Positions 18,074-28,187 of a DNA stretch of 64,000 nt are shown piece by piece (the stretch's first letter is position 1; the number at the start of each line of letters is the position of its first letter). The position numbers and the translations under genes are program-made. The notes under the pieces were generated by a model that did no database searches, was not told the origin of the DNA, and saw only the letters and a list, made by a program, of their open reading frames with translations. The stretch comes from Methanofervidicoccus abyssi (GTDB lineage: Archaea; AGJL01; Methanococci; Methanococcales; Methanococcaceae). The DNA is taken from the NCBI RefSeq assembly GCF_004310395.1, contig NZ_BFAX01000003.1, positions 115,333-179,332 of the forward strand. Reading direction: 5' to 3'.

Positions 18074-19476
18074 AAGAAAGCATCCAACGTCATCTGTTTT
18101 CCTTTAGTTTCTTTTTTATCCTTTTCTTTTTCCTTTTTCTTTTTATTTTCCTCTTTTTTTACCTTCTCATTCTTAGTATCTTTAACCTTAATCTCCTTCT
18201 TTTCAACCTTTTTATACTTTTTCTCTTTATCCTTAATATCCTTTAGTATCTTGAATATCTTCTTTGCAGTGTCCTTATCTGTTAAATACTCTACTTCATC
18301 CTCTGTAAATTCGTAGAAATCTACTATCTTGGCTCCTAATTTAGAATTCTCCTTAAGTATGGTAGATAGATAATGGAGATCTTCCCTAGCCCTTTTAATG
18401 GATACATGAGTTTTTTCACTGATCTTGGAGAGTATTTTCTTTAAGATTTCTCTCTCCGATTTAACCTGCAAAAGTTTATTAAATACCTTTGGCCTTACAT
18501 AGGGAGTAAATCCTCTATACTTCTCCTCCTTTGCAAGGGCCACTCCAGCAGTCATGAGACTTGAAGCGTATCTCCAGAAGCTGTAATTCTGTCTCCTGTT
18601 TGCCCTCCCTAAAAAGAGATCTGCTTTTGAGAGGTAGTCGTAGGCGGTGGCAACTTCGTTCATCTTCTTATACTCCCTTGGAATATTTTCAGCCAGCCAC
18701 TCTTCTAAGGTTTCAAGATCTTCCTTAAAATCCCAGAGTGCAAGTAGTGCGATGTTGTAGTGAGTAGTTTTTAGTATCATCCTTATAGTATCGAAAATAG
18801 TCTTTTCAACGTTTCTACTGTCTAACTTCTTGGCATCTTCTAAACTTAAACTGCCTCCAAGTGCCAAAGATTCCAGATCGTTAATTGCAGCCCTCAGATC
18901 TCCCTCTGCATGTCTTGCTATAACTCTAAGGGTATCTTCATCTATATCTAAACCTTCATTACGTGCAATTTTTTTTAAGACGGAGAAAATCACAGTTGTA
19001 GGTATTGGCTTTAAGTTAATAACTTTACAACTCTCCCTGAGAGGCTTAAGGGATGGTTTGTAGATATCATTTGCAGTCAGTATCAGCGGGTTTTTTGCAA
19101 CTTTTACTATTTTCAGTATCTCTTTTAAACCACCTTTGTCACTACTTCCAGATATACCATCTACCTCATCTAACACTATAAGTATCCTCCTACCGAAGAT
19201 GGACTTAGATCCTGAGGCACTTCCTACTATACTTCTGATAACTTCAGCACTCCTTCTATCACTTGCATTTAACTCTATTACATCGAAGTTATAATCCCTT
19301 CCAAGAGCCTTAGCCATTGTTGTTTTACCACATCCTGGGGGGCCGGCAAGGAGGACAGGTTTTCTTTCTTTACCACTGATGAAATCCTCCATCCATCTTT
19401 TCAACTCCTCTTTAGCCACCTTGTTACCAGCTACTTCATCTAAGGTTTTCGGCCTGTACTTCTCAACCCAGTTCAT
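18067..19476 (-). CDS. rfcL: replication factor C large subunit
   Basis: 469 residues. The AAA+ clamp loader subunit, with RFC small subunits, loads PCNA on DNA. Motifs are the N-terminal WVEKYRPKTLDEVAG, Walker A AGPPGCGKTTMAKAL (about 44-58), Walker B LIVLDEVDG and sensor 1 LTANDIY. The tail (about 400-455) is a Lys/Glu-rich linker ending in a PCNA-binding PIP box, QMTLDAFF. No intein is present. ATG 19476 follows GGTGATTAC. It is monocistronic and convergent with the radical SAM gene. Confidence 0.96.
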   Translation of the reverse strand: MNWVEKYRPKTLDEVAGNKVAKEELKRWMEDFISGKERKPVLLAGPPGCGKTTMAKALGRDYNFDVIELNASDRRSAEVIRSIVGSASGSKSIFGRRILIVLDEVDGISGSSDKGGLKEILKIVKVAKNPLILTANDIYKPSLKPLRESCKVINLKPIPTTVIFSVLKKIARNEGLDIDEDTLRVIARHAEGDLRAAINDLESLALGGSLSLEDAKKLDSRNVEKTIFDTIRMILKTTHYNIALLALWDFKEDLETLEEWLAENIPREYKKMNEVATAYDYLSKADLFLGRANRRQNYSFWRYASSLMTAGVALAKEEKYRGFTPYVRPKVFNKLLQVKSEREILKKILSKISEKTHVSIKRAREDLHYLSTILKENSKLGAKIVDFYEFTEDEVEYLTDKDTAKKIFKILKDIKDKEKKYKKVEKKEIKVKDTKNEKVKKEENKKKKEKEKDKKETKGKQMTLDAFFQ

Positions 19477-19828
19477 GTAATCACCAAAAAGATTTATTGT
19501 AAAAAGATAAAAAATTAGAAGAATTAAAAATGTTTTATACCCAATAGGGAATTTTATTTTATCCTTCCAATACTCAAGAATATCTTTTTTTTAATTTTAA
19601 TTATTTTATACTAATAAAATAAGTAGGAGTTGCTAAGAAACGATAGTAAGATTTTTTACTCTTAATACCTAATTTACTCTTTTAGATGTTTGGATACTAT
19701 CTCGAAGTTTGATATAAATAACTTTGTTTAAGACTATATTAACTAATAACTAAGTATATCTATTACTTTAATTAGTATTTTGTTGTTCTGAGAATTCTAA
19801 CAAAAATTAAAAACATCCAAGTGATACC
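19477..19828. other. divergent intergenic region between rfcL and purF
   Basis: 352 bp, AT-rich. A likely purF TATA element GATATAAATA lies at 19711-19720. The stretch before it (about 19676-19720, CTCTTTT...ATCTCGAAGTTTGATATAAA) resembles block 2 of the dispersed element at 26190-26220. No gene seen. Confidence 0.5.
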
Positions 19829-21196
19829 ATGTGTGGCATATTTGGGGCTTACTCTTTCTCCGGAGAGGATGTAGTTAAAAAGATATACTACGGTCTCTAT
19901 GCATTACAACATAGAGGACAGGAAGGAGCAGGGATTGCTGTAAGTAATGGAAAGAATATTTACAGTTATAAGGGCCTTGGATTAGTTTCTGAAGTGTTCA
20001 GTAAAGAAGTGATAAATTCTCTGAGGGGACAGGTAGGTATAGGGCATGTTAGATATTCCACTACAGGAGGTACCTTCGTGGAAAACTGTCAGCCCTTCAT
20101 CGTAAATAGTACTCTTGGTAATTTAGCAATAGCTCATAATGGGGATATCCTGAACTCCCATATATTAAGAGAAGAGTTGGAGAAACAGGGGCATATATTC
20201 ACATCTTCAACAGACTCTGAGGTTATAGCTCACCTACTTGTGAAGGAATTATTGAGGACAGGGGATATTATCCGATCTATAGAAGAAGTTTCAAAAAAGA
20301 TCGTAGGGGCCTACTCACTTGTTATCCTCTACAATAACAGTCTTATTGCTGTAAGAGATCCCTACGGTTTTAAACCTCTATGTATAGGGAAAGACGAGAA
20401 GGATAACTACTATATCTCTTCTGAGAGTTGTGGTTTAGATGTTATAAATGGAGAACTTATAAGGGATGTATCTCCAGGAGAAATTATAATAATAAACAGA
20501 AATGGTATTGAAACCTACAGGATAGAAGAAAACCCAGGAGGATCCACATGTATGTTTGAGTATGTCTATTTCGCCAGACCAGATTCTATAATAGATGGTA
20601 TAAGTGTTTATAACGTTAGGAGGAGATTAGGAAAGGTACTTGCCAAAGAGGAACCCTGTGAGGGAGATCTTGTATCTCCTGTCCCAGACTCTGGAGTAAC
20701 TTCTGCTATAGGCTACTCTGAGGAGTTGGGCATTCCTTACTACGAGGCACTGATAAAGAACAGATATGTAGGTAGAACCTTTATTCTTCCATCTCAGGAA
20801 GAGAGGGATCTCGCTGTGAGGTTGAAGTTGAACCCTGTAAAACCTATAATAGAAGGCAAAAGAGTAATATTGATCGATGACAGTATAGTGAGAGGTACAA
20901 CCTCTAAGAGGATAGTCAATATAGTAAGAAAAGCTGGAGCAAAAGAGGTACATCTTAGGGTAGGCTCTCCAAGAATAATCTCTCCCTGCTACTACGGTAT
21001 AGATATGCCAACTAAGGAGGAGTTAATTGCCAGTTCCAAGTCCCTCGAAGAGATTAGGAGATATATAAATGTGGATTCCTTAGGCTATCTCAGTGTTCAG
21101 GGGTTGATAAGAGGTATAGGAAGAGAGGATCTCTGTTTAGCCTGTGTCACAGGGAGGTATCCAACTGACGTATCCTGTAAGTTTTGTTGTAAATAA
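19829..21196 (+). CDS. purF: amidophosphoribosyltransferase
   Basis: 455 residues. It catalyses the first committed step of purine synthesis, PRPP plus glutamine to phosphoribosylamine. It is an Ntn hydrolase: MCGIFGAYS places the nucleophile Cys immediately after Met1, without a propeptide. The PRTase domain has the PRPP loop VILIDDSIVRGTTS (about 350-363). Cysteines at CMFEYVYFA and the C-terminal CLACVTGRYPTDVSCKFC suit the [4Fe-4S] cluster seen in the Bacillus-type enzyme. Start ATG 19829 follows CAAGTGATACC. It is monocistronic and convergent with secD. Confidence 0.97.
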   Translation: MCGIFGAYSFSGEDVVKKIYYGLYALQHRGQEGAGIAVSNGKNIYSYKGLGLVSEVFSKEVINSLRGQVGIGHVRYSTTGGTFVENCQPFIVNSTLGNLAIAHNGDILNSHILREELEKQGHIFTSSTDSEVIAHLLVKELLRTGDIIRSIEEVSKKIVGAYSLVILYNNSLIAVRDPYGFKPLCIGKDEKDNYYISSESCGLDVINGELIRDVSPGEIIIINRNGIETYRIEENPGGSTCMFEYVYFARPDSIIDGISVYNVRRRLGKVLAKEEPCEGDLVSPVPDSGVTSAIGYSEELGIPYYEALIKNRYVGRTFILPSQEERDLAVRLKLNPVKPIIEGKRVILIDDSIVRGTTSKRIVNIVRKAGAKEVHLRVGSPRIISPCYYGIDMPTKEELIASSKSLEEIRRYINVDSLGYLSVQGLIRGIGREDLCLACVTGRYPTDVSCKFCCK

Positions 21197-21510
21197 AAGA
21201 TTATAATATTCCAGTTCCTATTAAAAATCTTATAAAAAAATTTAACAGTTATTACAATTATTGTGTATATATTATAATAATAATGAAGTTAAAAAATAAC
21301 GAAAACTGTTTCAAAACTTCTATTCTCTTCAAATATAGATGTATTCTCTTCTACTTTTTAAATATTTGGAAAAAAAGAGTTCTCTTAAATAGGACTATAG
21401 TAAAATGATTATAAAAATAAAAAATTAAAAAATTAGAATAAAGAGAGTAGATATTCCAGGAGATAATAGGAGATTTACTCTTTTTACCCATATATCTTAC
21501 TACAAAAAAT
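21197..21510. other. convergent gap between purF and secD
   Basis: 314 bp of AT-rich DNA with no gene. A stretch at about 21338-21380 (ATTCTCTTCTACTTTTTAAATATTTGG) resembles block 1 of the dispersed intergenic element, most closely the copy at 57160-57200. Confidence 0.4.
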
Positions 21511-22683
21511 TTAAAACCCTCTTTTTGCCATGTATTGGATTATCCTTGCAAATGCAGGTCTCGTAATAAATACTCCTATAAGTACTCCAATTATTGTAGT
21601 AATTGCAAATCCTTTTAACATTCCTATACTCATAACAAAGAGTGGGAGCATTGCTGCGATAGTTGTCCCTGCAGCTGCAAATATTATAAAGAACGCTCTC
21701 CTAATACTACTTTTAATTTTTTTTGATCCCTTAGATAAGGTTTCATCGGTAATGACGATCTGGTCATCTACTCCTGTACCTACAGAGGCTATAATTCCTG
21801 CAATAGACGCTAAATCCAGTCTCCAATTTATCAGAGATGCCACTCCAAGTATAATTAAAATCTCAGAGGCACAGGTAATAAGTATGGGAATTATAATTGA
21901 AGGTTTTTTATATCTAATTGATATAATAGCACCTACAGCAAGGAATGCAAAAAAACCTGCTATTAACGCTCCCTTTATAAACTCTTCTCCTAAGGTTGGT
22001 GATATGGTATTTATATATTCTATTTCCAATTTTACTGGAAGAGATCCTGATTTAAGTGCAGTATAGATAGCCCAAGCTTCATCTATGTCTTCCTTAGTAG
22101 GATTGTTCCCTGCCACTGTAATTATCTGATCCTTATGGGGCTTTCCATCTGCTAAACCTGGCGATAGTACTGGAGCACTTATCAACTTACCGTCCATGTA
22201 GAGTTCTACTCTATGGCCAGCTTTTCCATAGGCCACCTCTGCAAACTTCCTAGCTCCTTCATCCGTCAATTTAAGTACCACTCCATAGCCATTTGGTGTT
22301 AAGGTAGGTTTCTCTACATACTCTATATCTCTTCCAGTGTAGGCAGTTATATTGTCGATCTTTGCTACAAATACTCCCTGCTGAGTTAAGATCTTTTTTA
22401 TCCTCTCCACATCTGCATTCTTTGGGATTTCCACTACAATCTCGTCGTTGCCCCTAGAGTATACGGTAATATCGCTTAAACCGTAGGTATTGAGCCTACT
22501 TCTAAGTACCTCGGTGATTATAGTCATATTCTCCTGGGATACTGCTTTACTGGTTTTCAGTACTATAATAGTACCTCCACTTAGATCTACTCCAAAGGAT
22601 ATACCCTTAAAAGAAATTATAAGTATTGAAAGTATTACAGACACAACTAGTATCAATATCTTACTATCCTTCAGTATATTCAT
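21511..22683 (-). CDS. secD: protein-export membrane protein SecD
   Basis: 390 residues. SecD with SecF uses the proton gradient to assist late protein translocation. An N-terminal transmembrane helix precedes the motif GVDLSGGT (about 32-39). The large external P1 domain is shorter than in bacteria, as usual in archaea. Five C-terminal helices follow, with the DDQIVITDE segment. ATG 22683 follows GAGGGATAGAG. It is 20 bases downstream of secF, the archaeal order, and is the reverse of the bacterial order. Confidence 0.95.
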   Translation of the reverse strand: MNILKDSKILILVVSVILSILIISFKGISFGVDLSGGTIIVLKTSKAVSQENMTIITEVLRSRLNTYGLSDITVYSRGNDEIVVEIPKNADVERIKKILTQQGVFVAKIDNITAYTGRDIEYVEKPTLTPNGYGVVLKLTDEGARKFAEVAYGKAGHRVELYMDGKLISAPVLSPGLADGKPHKDQIITVAGNNPTKEDIDEAWAIYTALKSGSLPVKLEIEYINTISPTLGEEFIKGALIAGFFAFLAVGAIISIRYKKPSIIIPILITCASEILIILGVASLINWRLDLASIAGIIASVGTGVDDQIVITDETLSKGSKKIKSSIRRAFFIIFAAAGTTIAAMLPLFVMSIGMLKGFAITTIIGVLIGVFITRPAFARIIQYMAKRGF

Positions 22684-22703
22684 CTCTATCCCTCAAATTG
22701 AAT

Positions 22704-23552
22704 TTATTTTCTCTTCCTGTACTCCAAGAGGTAGTACTTTAATATACCAACGTTTGTCAGCCAAGTTGTCAGTAGATCTGCAGTCAATCCAAAGAGTATA
22801 ACTAGAGCTATATTTCTCAGTAGGATTGCTGCAGGTACTATATAGGTAACCACTACGTAGAGAACAAGCATGGCCACTATGGTGGTTAAGGACATGGTTA
22901 TACCAGTTTTCATGGCCTCTCTTATCCTTTCCTCTATATTTCCAACTTTTCTCTTTAACACCCTTGTGGTCAGTAATATGTCTGTATCTACACTGTAGCC
23001 TATGAGCATAAGTAGGGCTGCAATTGTTGCTGTAGAGATAGGCACACTGAATATACTCATAAGACCCAACGCCATAACTATATCGGACACTGCAGCGAGG
23101 ACCACTGCCAAGGATGGTATAAGAGATCTAAATACCAGATACACCACAACAGCCATAAATAGAAAGGCGAAGGTAATAGCTTTTAACCCATCACTCCAGA
23201 ATCTCTTACTTAATGTAGGGCTTATTTCCTTCTGGGAGTATTTGAGTTCCTCTAAGTTAGATACCTGGAAGAATTTTTTCAGCCCATTTATGATCTTGTC
23301 AGTATCTACGTTGCTCCCAGCCCTTATTATAATAAAGGTCCCAGAAGGAGAAAAAGATTTCTTTACCTCAACATCTGGAGGAAGGTATTCTTTTAATTTT
23401 TCCACATTTACATCTTTGGGGACGGTAATTGTTATCTCTACACCACCACTTACATCTATACTCTCCTTTAACCCATGTGTATATACAATTATCACTGAGA
23501 TTAAAGTTAGTATCACGGGAACAAGTGCCAGTACCTTGTAATCCAACTTCAT
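22704..23552 (-). CDS. secF: protein-export membrane protein SecF
   Basis: 282 residues. It has six predicted helices: the first at about 8-25, then an external domain with SIDVSGGVEITIT (about 32-44), and helices 2-6 from about 125. Motifs SDIVMALGLM and GYSVDTDILLTTRVL are typical. It partners SecD. ATG 23552 follows GGAGGTATTTAA. First gene of the secF-secD pair. Confidence 0.95.
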   Translation of the reverse strand: MKLDYKVLALVPVILTLISVIIVYTHGLKESIDVSGGVEITITVPKDVNVEKLKEYLPPDVEVKKSFSPSGTFIIIRAGSNVDTDKIINGLKKFFQVSNLEELKYSQKEISPTLSKRFWSDGLKAITFAFLFMAVVVYLVFRSLIPSLAVVLAAVSDIVMALGLMSIFSVPISTATIAALLMLIGYSVDTDILLTTRVLKRKVGNIEERIREAMKTGITMSLTTIVAMLVLYVVVTYIVPAAILLRNIALVILFGLTADLLTTWLTNVGILKYYLLEYRKRK

Positions 23553-23636
23553 TTAAATACCTCCTTATAATTAAATCGGTGATAAAAATAAAAATATAAA
23601 AATTATATAAATAATAAATAATGGGAAACTTTAGGA

Positions 23637-24401
23637 TTAAACCTTTAAATTAAACAGTACCTTAGCATTTATATAAGACACCTTTTTAATAATCTCTTCC
23701 TCTATCTCCTCCATCTTCATCTTTAGAACAGTCCTTGGAACAGCTAAAATATCGGAAGGTGCTGAAGAAGAGTCGCTATTTAATAGGGATCTATCTCCTT
23801 CATATTCTTTAACTATCTCTACCACTTCCCCTGGTGTTAACTTGCCGGGTTGTACAGTGAGCCCTATATACATCCCCCTGTCGTATATCATCGAAACTGT
23901 CTCCTTATTACAGTGATCTATTACTATCCTTCTCTCCATATCCTTCTTTAAACTTAGGGAGTCAATAATCTCCAATATAGTTTTTGTAACTTCCTTTTTG
24001 TTTCTCCTAGGAGTATGGACAACTGCCGGCAAGTTTAACCCCTGAGCTATCAACAACTGCCTCTCAAAAACTTCTATCTCCTCTTTACTACTCTTCTCTA
24101 AACCTATCTCTCCAACACCTACTACATGTTTATTTTTTAGATATTCCTTCAACATACTGTAATTTACATCTGGTGGTATCATCCTGGGATGGATACCTAA
24201 GCAGACGAATACCTTTAAACCATTCTTCTTCCCTCTTTCTATCTCACCTTCTATTAATCTATCAAAGTGAGCTCTAAGAACATCCATAGAGTAGGGCTTT
24301 AAGGGATCGTGGGCCAAGGTAATAACTCCATCTAAGGAAAGTGCCATCCTTTCAAAATCTTCATAGGGCCTTGTATCTGAGTGGATGTGTGTATCTATCA
24401 T
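23637..24401 (-). CDS. TatD-type metal-dependent hydrolase (paralogue 1)
   Basis: 254 residues from ATG 24401, chosen because AAGGTGG lies just upstream; the longer frame to 24434 adds 11 residues. It is a TIM-barrel amidohydrolase: HxH in IDTHIHSD (about 2-9), GIHPRM, the glutamate in VGVGEIGLE, a histidine in VVHTP and IDHCN, and Asp in [10 protein letters not shown]. It belongs to an archaeal branch (COG1099) rather than classical TatD DNases, and its substrate is unknown. A second member lies at 61542-62294; the two share the layout and the closing AVPRT/ALPRT motif. Confidence 0.8.
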   Translation of the reverse strand: MIDTHIHSDTRPYEDFERMALSLDGVITLAHDPLKPYSMDVLRAHFDRLIEGEIERGKKNGLKVFVCLGIHPRMIPPDVNYSMLKEYLKNKHVVGVGEIGLEKSSKEEIEVFERQLLIAQGLNLPAVVHTPRRNKKEVTKTILEIIDSLSLKKDMERRIVIDHCNKETVSMIYDRGMYIGLTVQPGKLTPGEVVEIVKEYEGDRSLLNSDSSSAPSDILAVPRTVLKMKMEEIEEEIIKKVSYINAKVLFNLKV

Positions 24402-24540
24402 ATTTTCCACCTTAGTAATTTTCTTAATTAACATTTTTTTAATTATTATCTAACGTTTAAATATTTTATAGTTAAAACTTATAAAGAGAGATTTCGGTGA
24501 GACAGTTTTTTCCTAAGGATATTATGAGTTGAGTGAAGAT

Positions 24541-24560
24541 AAAGGATATAAAAGGATATA
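24541..24560. repeat. tandem 10-bp repeat
   Basis: AAAGGATATA occurs twice in direct tandem in the gap between the MiaB-like gene and the hydrolase. Possibly slippage; the repeated GGATATA resembles a TATA-like element. Confidence 0.6.
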
Positions 24561-24659
24561 ATAGAATAAAAGGAATCTCAGGAAGGGATAAAGATAAAGC
24601 CGTAAGGTATCAGAAATAAGGAAAAGAGGTTTGGATAAGTCTATTCACTTATAGAAAAA

Positions 24660-25931
24660 TCACTGACTGATTCTCAATACCTCTCCAAATAACCCGAAGG
24701 TTTTGGCATCCGTTATCTTCACATCTATAAAGTTTCCAACCTTTAGGCCATCCTCCCAATTAAACTTCACTACCTTACAGTTATGAGCAATACCTTTTCC
24801 CTTCTCGGTGATAAGCACCTTTAAAGTTTTACCAATATACTTTTTGTTATTCTCGTAACTAAGTTCCCTTCTTAACTTATCTAAAATCTTCGATCTCATC
24901 TTTCTTATTTTGGTATCTATCTGTTTCATCTTGGCAGCTAACGTATGTCTCCTTGGAGTATATTTGGCTCCATGGATGTAGTCAGGTTTTATCTTCTTCA
25001 ACACCTCCAAGGTGTTCTCAAAGTTCTCCTCACTCTCTGTGGGAAACCCAACAATTATATCTGTGTTAAAGTTAAGATCTTTTACCTTTCTCTTAAACTC
25101 TTTAACTATATCTATAAACTCATCTACTGTGTATTCTCTCTTCATATCTTTTAGCACTTTATCATCACCACTTTGAAGAGGTAAATGTAGGAACTTTGCT
25201 ATCTTATCACTTCTATAGCAATCTAAGAGATCGTCTATAATCTCAGGTACGTTTTTGGCATGCATCATTCCTATTCTCATAGTATAGACACCTTCAACCG
25301 AGAAGATAATATCCTTCAGTAGATCTGGAAGAGTATATCCCTTATCAAACCCGTAGCATGCAGTATCTTGGGCTGTTATAAGTATGTGCTTTACTCCACT
25401 ATCTACGTACTCCCTCGCCTTTTTAACTAGAAGATCCTTATCGTAGGATAGGAGATCTCCTCGGGCAACCTTCACTATACAGTATGTACACTTCCCAACA
25501 CACCCCTCAGAGATGGGAAGAGGCATAATTAACCCCTCAGGTTTTAGATATTTCAGTTTCTCATTTATATTTACATTTGAGGGTCTAGATACCCCCTTAT
25601 CTTTGAAGTGCCTATAGATCATTTCTCCACTTAGATGAGCTTCTCTAGGCATTATAAGGAGATCGGCCTTATCAATAACTTTCTCCCTTAGGGCTTTTGG
25701 CATACATCCTGCAACTACAATCTTCTTGTTTAGAGATCTGAAGTACTCTATCCTGGAGATCATCCTGTTCTCAGTCTCCAATCTAACTACACAGGTATTG
25801 ATAACTACAATATCTGCATCCTCCACGGTATCTACTATTTGGAAATCTTTAAATAGTTTCAGTGAGTTTTTTATAATTTTAGTATCTGCGGTGTTGAGGG
25901 TGCATCCATAACCTTCTATGTAGATATTCAT
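24660..25931 (-). CDS. MiaB-like tRNA methylthiotransferase (MtaB/CDKAL1 type)
   Basis: 423 residues from ATG 25931, preceded by AAAGGTGAAGG; the longer GTG start at 25940 lies inside that site. The order is an N-terminal UPF0004 domain with cysteines in EGYGCTLNTAD, NTCVV and AGCMPKAL, a radical SAM domain with CVGKCTYC (about 148-155), and a C-terminal TRAM domain (about 355-420). The archaeal/eukaryotic group converts t6A to 2-methylthio-t6A at position 37 of ANN-decoding tRNAs. Monocistronic. Confidence is high for the family and good for the substrate. Confidence 0.92.
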   Translation of the reverse strand: MNIYIEGYGCTLNTADTKIIKNSLKLFKDFQIVDTVEDADIVVINTCVVRLETENRMISRIEYFRSLNKKIVVAGCMPKALREKVIDKADLLIMPREAHLSGEMIYRHFKDKGVSRPSNVNINEKLKYLKPEGLIMPLPISEGCVGKCTYCIVKVARGDLLSYDKDLLVKKAREYVDSGVKHILITAQDTACYGFDKGYTLPDLLKDIIFSVEGVYTMRIGMMHAKNVPEIIDDLLDCYRSDKIAKFLHLPLQSGDDKVLKDMKREYTVDEFIDIVKEFKRKVKDLNFNTDIIVGFPTESEENFENTLEVLKKIKPDYIHGAKYTPRRHTLAAKMKQIDTKIRKMRSKILDKLRRELSYENNKKYIGKTLKVLITEKGKGIAHNCKVVKFNWEDGLKVGNFIDVKITDAKTFGLFGEVLRISQ

Positions 25932-26116
25932 AACCTTCACCTTTGATATTTAGTAACAATTATAATATTCTAATATATAAATCCTAAAATACAAAATTAT
26001 AATCCTGAACTCATTATATATTTAAACAACAATGTCAGGAAACCTCAACAAATTACTGGCTCTGACAAAAGTTACTCACTCTAAGAAAATAATCAATAAA
26101 AATCGAAACTATTAAC

Positions 26117-26220
26117 TATATCTCCAAATATTTTTTCTAAACATTAGAATATGGTGAAAGATTCCTGTCGTGATATTGTTATTCGAAGGTTCTCTTCTTC
26201 CAACTATCCGAGTTGATATA
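26117..26220 (+). repeat. dispersed intergenic element, copy a
   Basis: Block 1 has TTTCTAAACATT at 26134-26145, preceded by TATCTCC. Block 2 at 26190-26220 reads TTCTCTTCTTCCAA, then CCGAGTTGATATA. Both blocks recur in the same order at 26445-26574 and 30372-30453. Confidence 0.5.
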
Positions 26221-26444
26221 AAAATTGCCTATCTCTTTATATTTTATTTTTTAATAACTTTTCTATTATATTATTCAAATATTTATAATATACTCTAAAA
26301 CAAAGTAATATAAAAAAATAAAAAAGTAAAAAAAGTGAATTTTCTATAAATTCTCCTTCGCAGAAGTTTTTTATTTCGTTTATTAATTTTTTGTTTTTAT
26401 TTGATAAAAAATAATAAAAGGAAGTAAAGCATTGACTGTATCTA

Positions 26445-26574
26445 TGTCTCACGATATTTCCTGAACATTAAGGAAGGTGAGAATTCTATTGTGTGATATA
26501 AAGGATATCTTAACAGTTGTAGTAGATATTTTGGGAAATTCTCTTTTCTCTAATGCCAAGAGTAGGAGGATATA
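26445..26574 (+). repeat. dispersed intergenic element, copy b
   Basis: Block 1 has TTCCTGAACATT at 26458-26469, preceded by GTCTCACGATA. Block 2 at 26539-26574 has CTCTT...AAGAG arms and ends GGAGGATATA. This is the best preserved copy. Confidence 0.55.
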
Positions 26575-26812
26575 TTTATATTCAGGTGGATGGAATTTTT
26601 TATTTTTTAATTATTTTTAAACTATCACTTTTGATGAATATTGGGGTAATATTATTTATAATTATTATTTAACTATAAAGATTAAAAAAGAACTCCAATA
26701 TAGTACTTCAAATACTTAGAAAGTGATAAAATTTTCCTAAGTAGGTAGTGTACTTTCGATATTATATAGTTGAGAGTTAAATACTATATAAGGTTTTAAT
26801 GGGGGTGATTCT

Positions 26813-27733
26813 ATGCATCTACTGACACTCTATCATTTAGAGAGGAAAGATATTCTAAACATCATAGAAGATGGTATCTATTTTAAAAAACATAGGGGAA
26901 AAGAGGATCCTATACTAAAGGGTAAAACAATAGCAATGATATTCGAGAGTCCCTCTACCAGGACGAGGATAAGTTTTGACATAGCAATAAGGGAGTTGGG
27001 AGGACACTCTCTAATACTCAACGTTGGAGAGATTCATCTGGGGAAGAAGGAAAGTATAAAGGATACTGCCAAAGTTCTAAGTAGATACGTCCACGGTATT
27101 GTTGCAAGAGTGAAGAATCACCGGATTTTAGAGGAGTTGGTAGAGTATGGAAGTGTCCCTGTCATCAACGCCCTTAGTAACCTCTCCCATCCCTGTCAAA
27201 TACTTGCAGACCTCCTAACGATATATGAGTATAAAGGTAAGTTTAAAGGCCTTAAACTCGCCTTCCTTGGGGATGGAAACAACGTCTGCAACTCATTGAT
27301 AGTAGGAGGTACCTTAGTTGGAATGGATGTATATGTGGCTACCCCAAGAGGTTATGAACCTAATGGAATGTTTGTAAAGAAGAGTTTTGAAATTATAGAT
27401 AGATATGGAGAAGGTAGTTTAACACTGACTAACGATCCTATAGAAGCTGTTGAGGATGCTGATATTGTATATACAGACGTATGGATAAGTATGAGTGATA
27501 AAAATAAAAGTATAGAAGAGGTTAAAAAGATATTTCCTCCTTATCAGGTTAACAGTAAACTTCTAAGTTATGCTAAGGATGACGTCATTGTAATGCACTG
27601 TCTCCCTGCAAGTAGGGGGATGGAGATAACAGACGATGTAATAGATGGAGAACACTCTGTAGTGTATGATGAAGCAGAGAATAGACTCCATGTACAGAAG
27701 GCTGTATTTAAATATATATACTCAAAGGGTTAA
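26813..27733 (+). CDS. argF: ornithine carbamoyltransferase
   Basis: 306 residues, standard length. It condenses carbamoyl phosphate and ornithine to citrulline in arginine synthesis. Carbamoyl-phosphate motif [10 protein letters not shown] (about 46-55), HPCQ (about 126-129) and the ornithine-binding MHCLPASRG (about 262-270) are intact. ATG 26813 follows GGGGGTGATTCT. It stands alone and ends 4 bases from the convergent sepF stop. Confidence 0.97.
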   Translation: MHLLTLYHLERKDILNIIEDGIYFKKHRGKEDPILKGKTIAMIFESPSTRTRISFDIAIRELGGHSLILNVGEIHLGKKESIKDTAKVLSRYVHGIVARVKNHRILEELVEYGSVPVINALSNLSHPCQILADLLTIYEYKGKFKGLKLAFLGDGNNVCNSLIVGGTLVGMDVYVATPRGYEPNGMFVKKSFEIIDRYGEGSLTLTNDPIEAVEDADIVYTDVWISMSDKNKSIEEVKKIFPPYQVNSKLLSYAKDDVIVMHCLPASRGMEITDDVIDGEHSVVYDEAENRLHVQKAVFKYIYSKG

Positions 27734-27737
27734 TATT

Positions 27738-28169
27738 CTATTCTTCCTTTTTTATATTCAATAGATTTTTTTCTTCCCTCTCTCTAACAGCTTTCTCTAT
27801 TATCACATTCTTAGGTAGTACCAATATCCTGTTGTTACATACTCTAACTATTTTACCTCCCATTTTTACAGTTTCATCTCTTAAGTATTTAATGACATTT
27901 AAATATTTTTCATCTAAACACTTCTCCAGATCTACGGTATTTGCAATTACTATGCATCCATTCTCTACCCACACCAATATCTCGTTAGCATCCTTCTGAT
28001 TCTCTAGATCTAAAACTTTTATCCTGATAATATTATCCTCTTCTTCATCAATATCTAAATGGAGTTCTTCATACATCTCAACTGGCAAAATATCGTTGTT
28101 AGGTTTTTTTCCAAATTCTATATTTTTCTCCTCTCCTTTTAGGAGTTTCAAAAGAGATTTAAATACCAT
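27738..28169 (-). CDS. sepF: SepF-family cell division protein
   Basis: 143 residues. The N-terminal 12 residues (MVFKSLLKLLKG) form an amphipathic helix suited to membrane binding. An acidic linker follows, then the SepF core (about 45-130) with ending GGKIVRVCNNRILVLP. In archaea SepF tethers FtsZ to the membrane, and FtsZ is encoded at 36664-37758. ATG 28169 follows GGTGAGGGT. It lies 18 bases after a small GTPase gene, so the two probably share a transcript. Confidence 0.88.
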   Translation of the reverse strand: MVFKSLLKLLKGEEKNIEFGKKPNNDILPVEMYEELHLDIDEEEDNIIRIKVLDLENQKDANEILVWVENGCIVIANTVDLEKCLDEKYLNVIKYLRDETVKMGGKIVRVCNNRILVLPKNVIIEKAVREREEKNLLNIKKEE

Positions 28170-28187
28170 ACCCTCACCATTTCTCTT

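Larger units (their letters stand above)
25932..26812. other. long divergent intergenic region, MiaB-like gene to argF
   Basis: 881 bp with no credible gene; short open frames are Lys/Phe/Tyr-rich and lack ribosome binding sites. It holds two copies of the dispersed element (26117-26220 and 26445-26574). The argF leader has TATA-like stretches at about 26760-26767 (ATTATATA) and 26782-26790 (ACTATATAA), then GGGGGTGAT before the start. Confidence 0.55.

Noticed and set aside
26237-26452. Minus-strand open frame of about 70 codons in the long gap before argF
   Set aside because: Lys/Phe/Tyr/Asn-rich low-complexity product with no ribosome binding site; it overlaps the 5' edge of a dispersed-element copy.
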